Assembly: GCF_024323335.1 (NCBI RefSeq)
Contig: NC_066581.1
Location: 296,627,536 to 296,691,535, forward strand
From: Lathyrus oleraceus
Lineage: Eukaryota > Streptophyta > Magnoliopsida > Fabales > Fabaceae
Reading direction: 5' to 3'
Length of the DNA stretch: 64,000 nucleotides
Below, in pieces: positions 58,223 to 64,000 of the stretch. A program made the translations under genes and the position numbers. The notes below the pieces were generated by a model that saw nothing but the letters and a program-made list of their open reading frames with translations, was not told where the DNA came from and made no database searches. Numbering within the stretch: the stretch's first letter is position 1; every line of letters begins with the position of its first letter.

Positions 58223-61200
58223 TTAGGCGAAGTATTTCTTGACTGCATCTGAATTCACAGGACGAGTGAAATCCTCCCCATCCATAGTTGTAAGTATCAA
58301 AGCACCGCCTGAAAGGGCTCTCTTCACAACATATGGACCCTCATAGTTTGGAGTCCACTTGCCCCTGGAATCGGGCGCGAAAGACAAGACTTTCTTGAGC
58401 ACGAGGTCACCCTCTCGGAACACACGAGGTTTGACCTTCCTATCAAAAGCTTTCTTCATTCTTTGCTTATATAACTGACCATGGCACATGGCAGTCAATC
58501 TCTTCTCTTCTATCAGATTAAGCTGTTCATAACGACTCTGAATCCATTCAGCATCAGTTAACTTGGCTTCCATCAAGACTCTCATTGATGGGATCTCCAC
58601 CTCTACTGGGAGTACAACCTCTATGCCGTAAACAAGGGAGAAAGGGGTTGCCCCTGTTGAAGTGCGAACAAATGTACGATATCCATGCAAAGCAAATGGC
58701 AGCATCTCATGCCAATCTTTGTACGTGACAACCATCTTCTGTATAATCTTCTTGATATTCTTGTTAGCAGCTTCAACAACCCCATTCATCTTGGGTCTGT
58801 ACGGAGAAGAATTATGGTGTGCAATCTTGAACTCACTACACAGCTCTTTCATCATCTTATTGTTCAAGTTAGATCCATTATCGGTAATGATCTTATCTGG
58901 CACACCGTATCGGCATATGAGTTTATTCTTGATAAACTTCACGACCATCTGCCTGGTCACATTTGCATATATTGCAGCTTCGACCCATTTGGTGAAGTAA
59001 TCAATTTCTACGAGAATAAATCTGTGTCCATTGGCCGCTTTCGGCTCTATCATGCCAATCATATCAATTCCCCACATGGAGGGCCATGGTGATGAAATCA
59101 CATTCATAAGTGTCGGGGGAATATGAATCTTATCCGCATAAATCTGACACTTATGACATTTCTTCACATATTTGCAGCAGTCAGACTCCATTGTCAGCCA
59201 ATAGTAGCCTGCTCTCAACATCTTTCTAGCCATGGCATGTCCATTGGAATGAGTACCAAATGAACCCTCATGGACTTCAATCATTAACAGGTCTGCTTCG
59301 TGTCTATCCACGCATCTGAGCAGAACCATGTCAAAATTTTTCTTGTAAAACACCTCGCCATTGAGGTAGAAACTGCCTGTCAATCTCCTCAAAGTTTTCC
59401 TATCTTTCACAGATGCCCCAGGCGGGTAAACCTGGTCCTGGAGGAAACACTTGATGTCATAATACCATGGTTTATCATCTTTTACTTCTTCTACCGCAAA
59501 CACATGAGCTGGTCTATCCAAGCGCATCACAGTGATATTGGGAACTTCATTCCATAGTTTAACCACAATCATTGAAGCTAACGTAGCAAGAGCATCCTCC
59601 ATTCGATTCTCATCTCGAGGAATATGATGGAAGTCAACCTCAGTAAAGAATGTTGAAATCCTTCTTGCATAATCTCTATATGGAATGAGGCCAGGCTGAT
59701 TCGTTTCCCATTCACCCTTAATCTGATTGACAACGAGGGCCGAATCACCATATACATCAAGATGCTTGATCCTAAGATCAATACATTCTTCCAATCCCAT
59801 AATACATGCCTCATACTCTGCCATATTACTCGTACATTTGAAAGTTAGCCTTGCTGTAAAAGGAATATGTGTGTCCTGAGGAGTAATGATTACTGCCCCA
59901 ATCCCATTTCCATATTGATTTACAGCGCCATCAAACACCATACTCCATCTGGAACCAGGCTCTGGCCCTTCATCGAGTGTAGGTTCATCATAATCTTTCA
60001 TTTTTAAATACAAAATTTCCTCATCCGGGAAGTCATACTGAACTGACTGATAATCCTCGATCGGCTGATGTGCCAAGTGGTCAGCCAAAATACTACCTTT
60101 GATAGCTTTCTGAGCTCGATACTGAATATCATACTCAGATAACAACATCTGCCAACGGGCAATCCTCCCAGTTAAAGCAGGCTTCTCAAATATATACTTG
60201 ATTGGATACATTCTGGATATCAACCAAGTCATATGATTTATCATATACTGGCGTAAGCGCTTAGCAGCCCAAGCCAAAGCACAACATGTTTTCTCGAGCA
60301 TTGAGTATCGAGACTCACAATCAGTGAACTTCTTACTCAAGTAGTAGATGACATACTCTTTCTTTCCTGATTCATCTTGCTGACCCAGGACACAACCCAT
60401 TGAGTCTTCAAGAACTGTTAGGTACATAATCAAAGGTCTTCCTTCTACAGGCGGAGATAGGATCGGAGGCTCAGAAAAATACTCTTTAATACTATCAAAG
60501 GCTTTCTGGAAATCCTCGGTCCAATCATGAGACTGATCTTTCCGGAGGAGCTTGAATATTGGCGCACATGTGGCAGTCATGTGGGATATGAATCTGGAAA
60601 TATAATTCAAGCGGCCAAGAAAACCTCGGACTTGCTTCTCAGTTTTGGGCGGAGGCATCTCTTGTATTGCTTTGACCTTTGCAGGATCAACCTCAATACC
60701 TCTTTCACTGACGATAAAGCCCAATAACTTGCCGGAACGGACTCCAAATGTACACTTGTTGGGATTCAGGCGAAGCTTATACTTCCTCAAACGCTGAAAA
60801 AGCTTCAACAAGTGCTCTACATGTTCAACTTCCGTTCTTGACTTAGCAATCATATCATCAACATATACTTCGATCTCCTTGTGCATCATATCATGGAACA
60901 AGGTGGTCATAGCTCGTTGATACGTGGCTCCGGCGTTCTTCAAACCGAAGGGCATCACTCGATAACAGAATGTTCCCCAAGGTGTGATGAATGTTGTCTT
61001 CTCCATATCCTCGGGTGCCATTTTGATCTGATTATATCCGGAAAATCCGTCCATAAATGAGAAGACTTTGAATCTAGCTGTATTATCTACCAACATATCA
61101 ATGTATGGTAGAGGGAAATCATCTTTCAGACTAGCTTTATTCAAGTCTCTATAGTCCACACACATCCGGACTTTTCTGTCTTTCTTAGGCACGGGCACAA

Positions 61201-61682
61201 TATTGGCCACCCATTGAGGATATGTAGAAGTCACCAGAAACCCCGCATCATCTTGCTTCTGAACTTCCTCTTTGATCTTCACTGCCATATCATGATGAGT
61301 TCTTCTGAGCTTCTGCTTCACAGGCACGCACTCAGGCTTCAAAGGCAGGAAATGTTGCACAATATCAGTATCCAGACCAGGCATGTCTTCATATGACAAG
61401 GCGAAGACATCAACATATTCTCGTAGCAAAACAATCAACCCCTTCTTAACAGATTCTTCCAGTAGTGCCCCAATCTTCACCTCTCGCACACAATCCTCAG
61501 ACCCCAAGTTGACTGTTTCCAGATTCTCAAGATGCGGTTGAATGATCTTCTCTTCACGCTCAAGTAGACGGGTGATCTCATCAGGAATTTCTTCAACATC
61601 ATCTTCCTCTGCCTCAAATACAGGGAATTCAAAATTGGGAGATGGTGTCGGATCATTATGTTCAATGGGTCTAGAAATTAAC
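58223..61682 (-). CDS. E2 pol exon: reverse transcriptase, two RNase H domains, integrase
   Basis: Uninterrupted frame of about 1152 codons to a stop at 58223. It is open back to an acceptor AG at 61684-61683, and there is no convincing ATG at its 5' end, so I read it as a spliced exon. Numbering from the TTG at 61507: RT YVDD at about 215-218; first RNase H with MYLTV in place of the expected catalytic Asp; second RNase H with D526, E564, D588 and D638; integrase with an HHCC finger (CHKCQ), D at about 815, D about 876, E about 912, and a GPY motif near the C-terminus. It is collinear with E1 pol apart from three single-residue deletions in the integrase half. It looks catalytically intact, though its protease is broken by S2. 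Confidence 0.92.
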
Positions 61683-61952
61683 CTGCATAATGATTTTGGA
61701 TATGAAAAGCTTTAGAATTCAAACAAGGCAAATCATTATGCATATGAAAAGACTGATTTTATTCTATTTTTAGGGTTTTATGTGATCACCAATTTCATGC
61801 AAAAAGTGAAAACGGAAAATAATGGGAAAAACAAACATTTAACATGAATTTATTGAATGAAAATATCATTGTATTTATGCTACCAACAATGTCATCACTC
61901 CTCCTTTTGGCATGAGAGAAGGGTTTTTAAACAAAGTGATCATTATGTTGAC
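61683..61952 (-). other. Predicted 270-nt intron between protease and RT (E2)
   Basis: Minus-strand acceptor TTATGCAG|G (AG at 61684-61683) and candidate donor CACAA|GTCAAC (GT at 61952-61951). The donor is weaker than in E1. Joining there keeps frame and uses the same phase as E1 (two bases left on the first exon). Confidence 0.55.
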
Positions 61953-62445
61953 TTGTGGATAACTGTAGGAATATCCACAACGACCCAATTGTTGCAGATC
62001 CCTCCAGGGATGATGAAATTGCCAGAATCCTCTGCATCCTCTTCCAAGACAGCAGCAGCTTCTTCATCCTGACCAGTATGGATAAAACCTCCACTCTTGA
62101 ATAGCCCTTTGGTTTTGAAGACCCCATAAGAAAAGCCAATGCCAGCCCGAGACTTGTTGTCTTCTAGCTCAATCATTTTTCCTAGGCCAGCAGTTGCACC
62201 ACACTCAATGGCCAACTTTGCATCTTTATAGGAAGCAAATGAAGGAGTTCTCTTCTCAATAGGCTCAGCTATAGATAAAGCTTGGAAAGGAGTCCCAACT
62301 TCATCCTCAGCATCTATGTATGAGAAGGAAGACAAATGGCTAACCAGGAGAGCCTTCTCTCCCCCTACCACCACCAGTTTTTTATTCTTCACGAATTTCA
62401 GCTTCTGGTGTAGGGTGGATGTCACGGCGCCAGCCTCGTGAATCC
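61953..62445 (-). pseudogene. E2 protease C-terminal part and linker, split by LTR S2
   Basis: The minus-strand frame resumes at IHEAGAVTSTLHQKLKF, the end of the retropepsin. It continues about 155 codons of linker to the intron donor (LLVSHLSSFSYIDAED, ... GGICNNWVVVDIP), matching E1 (SHLSSFKYVEVDGE, ... INNWTAEEVVQV). The upstream half of the protease lies beyond S2 at 63841-64000. The first codons seen as an ORF here derive from the inserted LTR and are not native. Confidence 0.85.
62441..62445. repeat. 5-bp target-site duplication of S2, left copy
   Basis: AATCC at 62441-62445 and again at 63836-63840, directly outside the TG...CA ends of S2. In the related protease of E1 the corresponding place has a single tatcc. 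Confidence 0.9.
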
Positions 62446-62739
62446 TGTTGGTGTAAGCCCTAGAGGCCAATACTTTTGGTACTTGTATCGAATTATTTAT
62501 TAATAATAAAAGGCTTTTTCTTTATTACGTTTGTTTAGTAAAGTGCCTGGAATAGATAGTCCGTTTAATGTATTAAGTGTGACTTAATCATGAGAACACA
62601 TTAAACATAAGGACACTATTCTTAAAGTATCCGTAGTCGAGCTTTAGTGTGAAGTGGGATAACATTAAAGCATTAAGACTATTATGTTTGTAGACTGATG
62701 ATCACATCTCATGGATCATGGATAAAGAGTTATCAAGTC

Positions 62740-62988
62740 TTAAACATATGTATGAATATTAGGAGTAATATTTATACCGGATTGACCCGCTATGAGAATA
62801 CTATATAGAAAGTTATGCAAAGTGTCATAAGTTATTCTCATGGTGATAATGGTGTATACCACTCTTCGACCTGAAACCACTATGGACCCTAGATGTAGAG
62901 TCGAGTGCTTTATTGCTGATCCAACGTTGTCCGTAACTGGATAACCATAAAGACAGTTGATGGGTACTCCACGAAGCATGCTGAGGGA
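62740..62988 (-). CDS. Conserved 83-codon ORF antisense within LTR S2
   Basis: Same frame as at 11030-11281 in S1, one residue different (C for R at residue 13). Here the open frame extends 12 codons further upstream (to 63024), but the shared ATG is the better start. Unknown function; possibly not a gene. Confidence 0.3.
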   Translation of the reverse strand, partial: SLSMLRGVPINCLYGYPVTDNVGSAIKHSTLHLGSIVVSGRRVVYTIITMRITYDTLHNFLYSILIAGQSGINITPNIHTYV

Positions 62989-63319
62989 CATGGGTGACCT
63001 AGATGGAATTTGCCCATTCTGCATAACAGGATAAATGTCTATGGGCCCAATATTGAACTGGACAAGGATGACACGGTCTATGCCTTGTGTTCAATATAGA
63101 CATAAGGTCAAAAGGGTAATTATATACATAAGTATTGTCACAGAAGGAATTGTCAGATCACATGACATTTTCGTGTCTTGGGTAGCAGTGATGTGTTGCT
63201 AGATACCGCTCACTGTTTATTATGTTAAATGCGTGATTTAATATAATTGCCAACGTCACGAAAACCTACAGGGTCACACACAAAGGACGGATTGATGAGA
63301 GATAGAGTAACTAAGGAAT

Positions 63320-63408
63320 ACCGTAAGGTACGGTGCCCTTAAGTGAATTATAGAACATCGTAAGGTACGGTGTACTTGAGTAGAATACGAAATATGGTAA
63401 GGTACCAT
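63320..63408. other. Three AGG-loop hairpins in U3 of LTR S2
   Basis: ACCGTA-AGG-TACGGT (63320-63334), CGTA-AGG-TACG (63359-63369) and ATGGTA-AGG-TACCAT (63394-63408), spaced with cttaagtg-like text about 90-180 bp upstream of the TATA box. S1 keeps the first and third. Confidence 0.75.
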
Positions 63409-63496
63409 GGGCTTAAGTGATTTTGGGCATATTATAAGATATGGGCCAAAATACACTTAACTGGGCTTTTTAGCTTGAAGCCCACACAGGTGGTTC

Positions 63497-63504
63497 TATA
63501 AATA
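63497..63504 (+). promoter_or_regulatory. TATA box of LTR S2
   Basis: tggttctataaatagaaccc, with a near-palindromic surround shared with S1. Confidence 0.7.
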
Positions 63505-63835
63505 GAACCCTTGTGCAGAAGCATTCATTATTGCGGTTGCATTATTTTCGTTTCTCTCTCTCTCTCTCTCACTCAAAGTCTTCATTCATACCAGCTAGCA
63601 CTGAGATTGAAGGAATCCGTTCGTGTGGACTGAGTAGAGACGTTGTCATCGTTCAACGTTCGTGATCGCTACGTGGATCTGCATCAAAGGTTTTGATCGT
63701 CAAAAGAGATCTGCACCAAAGGTTTCAATCGTCGCAAGAGGTAAATATTCTATCACTGATCATGACCATTCGTAAGGATCTCTAAAGGAGAAAATTTTAA
63801 TTTCCGCTGCGTTTTGGACCGCAAATTCTCCTTCA

Positions 63836-64000
63836 AATCCATGGTCTGCCTAAAAGACAGCTATACGATGGGTGAATGTCCATAACCTGGAAGGTAATCT
63901 GGAAATCACTTGGTCCAATCTTGATTGGGAGATCAACTTCCCCAATCACCGTCATACGCGACCCATCGAAAGCTTTCACAACTACTCCATTCTGCCTCAT
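63836..64000 (-). pseudogene. E2 protease N-terminal part (to window edge)
   Basis: The first five bases repeat the S2 target site. On the minus strand the frame from the window edge reads VVVKAFDGSRMTVIGEVDLP and ends SYSCLLGRPWI. This matches the E1 retropepsin (IVRAFDGSKRSVFGEV... SCLLGRPWIH). The insertion falls exactly in the GRPWI-HEAGA signature. The active-site Asp would lie off the window. Confidence 0.85.

Larger units (their letters stand above)
62446..63835 (+). mobile_element. Solo Ty1-copia-like LTR S2 (1390 bp)
   Basis: Starts tgttggtgtaagcccta and ends aaattctccttca, flanked by AATCC repeats: a textbook solo LTR. Homologous to S1 (10201-11574, opposite orientation). It has a TATA box at 63497, a (TC)n tract near 63550, and three small AGG-loop hairpins in U3. 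The copia (SIRE/Maximus-type) assignment is tentative, since no internal region is present to prove it. Confidence 0.9.
55388..64000 (-). mobile_element. Partial Tat/Ogre-like element E2, running off the right edge
   Basis: Order on the minus strand: protease (cut by S2 and the window edge), intron, RT-RNaseH-RNaseH-integrase, hairpin block, repeat-rich 3' UTR, LTR. It is collinear with E1, but its proteins are clearly diverged (most blocks similar, many substitutions), so it is not a recent copy of E1. The gag and 5' LTR lie outside the window. Confidence 0.88.

Overview
This window looks like heterochromatic nuclear DNA of a large-genome plant, most likely a legume of the pea/vetch/grass-pea group. 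I found no cellular gene, tRNA gene, rRNA gene or CRISPR array. Almost all of it is LTR retrotransposons, nested in and fused to one another. The legume call is inference. It rests on very long (about 5-6 kb) LTRs, a tRNA-Arg-type primer site (18 nt ending in gagtcgcca), a reverse transcriptase followed by two RNase H domains, an intron between protease and reverse transcriptase, and repeat-rich 3' UTRs. These are known traits of Ogre/Tat-lineage Ty3-gypsy elements.

Layout, left to right. (1) 1-9946: remnant element 'C' on the minus strand. It has a 30-bp minisatellite, a short conserved 3'-UTR hairpin block, a decayed leader, a primer site and a 5.97-kb LTR, with no recognisable gag or pol. 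(2) 9947-12338: plus-strand protease remnant of an older Ty3-gypsy element, split by a 1.37-kb Ty1-copia-like LTR ('S1'). (3) 12339-21165: Ogre-like element 'P1', plus strand: LTR, primer site, ORF1 pseudogene, gag pseudogene. (4) 21166-25732: Athila-like fragment, minus strand, with gag-protease and a 3' ORF but no reverse transcriptase or integrase. (5) 25733-31356: LTR, leader and ORF1 start of a second plus-strand Ogre-like copy 'P2'. (6) 31357-34235: two more LTR pieces, one direct and one inverted. (7) 34236-55387: near-complete 21-kb Tat/Ogre-like element 'E1', minus strand. (8) 55388-64000: second, diverged element 'E2', minus strand, cut by the window edge. It shares its LTR with E1 and carries a solo copia-like LTR ('S2') inside its protease.

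In E1 the parts should work together as follows. The LTR drives a genomic RNA. A predicted 242-nt intron joins gag-protease to RT-RNaseH-RNaseH-integrase in one reading frame. tRNA-Arg would prime minus-strand synthesis at the site beside the 5' LTR. E1 has only one visible coding lesion, a stop codon in gag, but its 3' LTR has lost its outer start and the 3' LTR junction.

The most interesting signals are not genes. One is a row of short hairpins just downstream of pol whose arms differ in sequence yet stay complementary, shared by three diverged elements. Another is a 3' UTR studded with motifs complementary to the element's own primer-binding site. Others are LTR hairpins with compensatory changes, two element interiors sharing one LTR, and element-specific tandem arrays in the 3' UTR.
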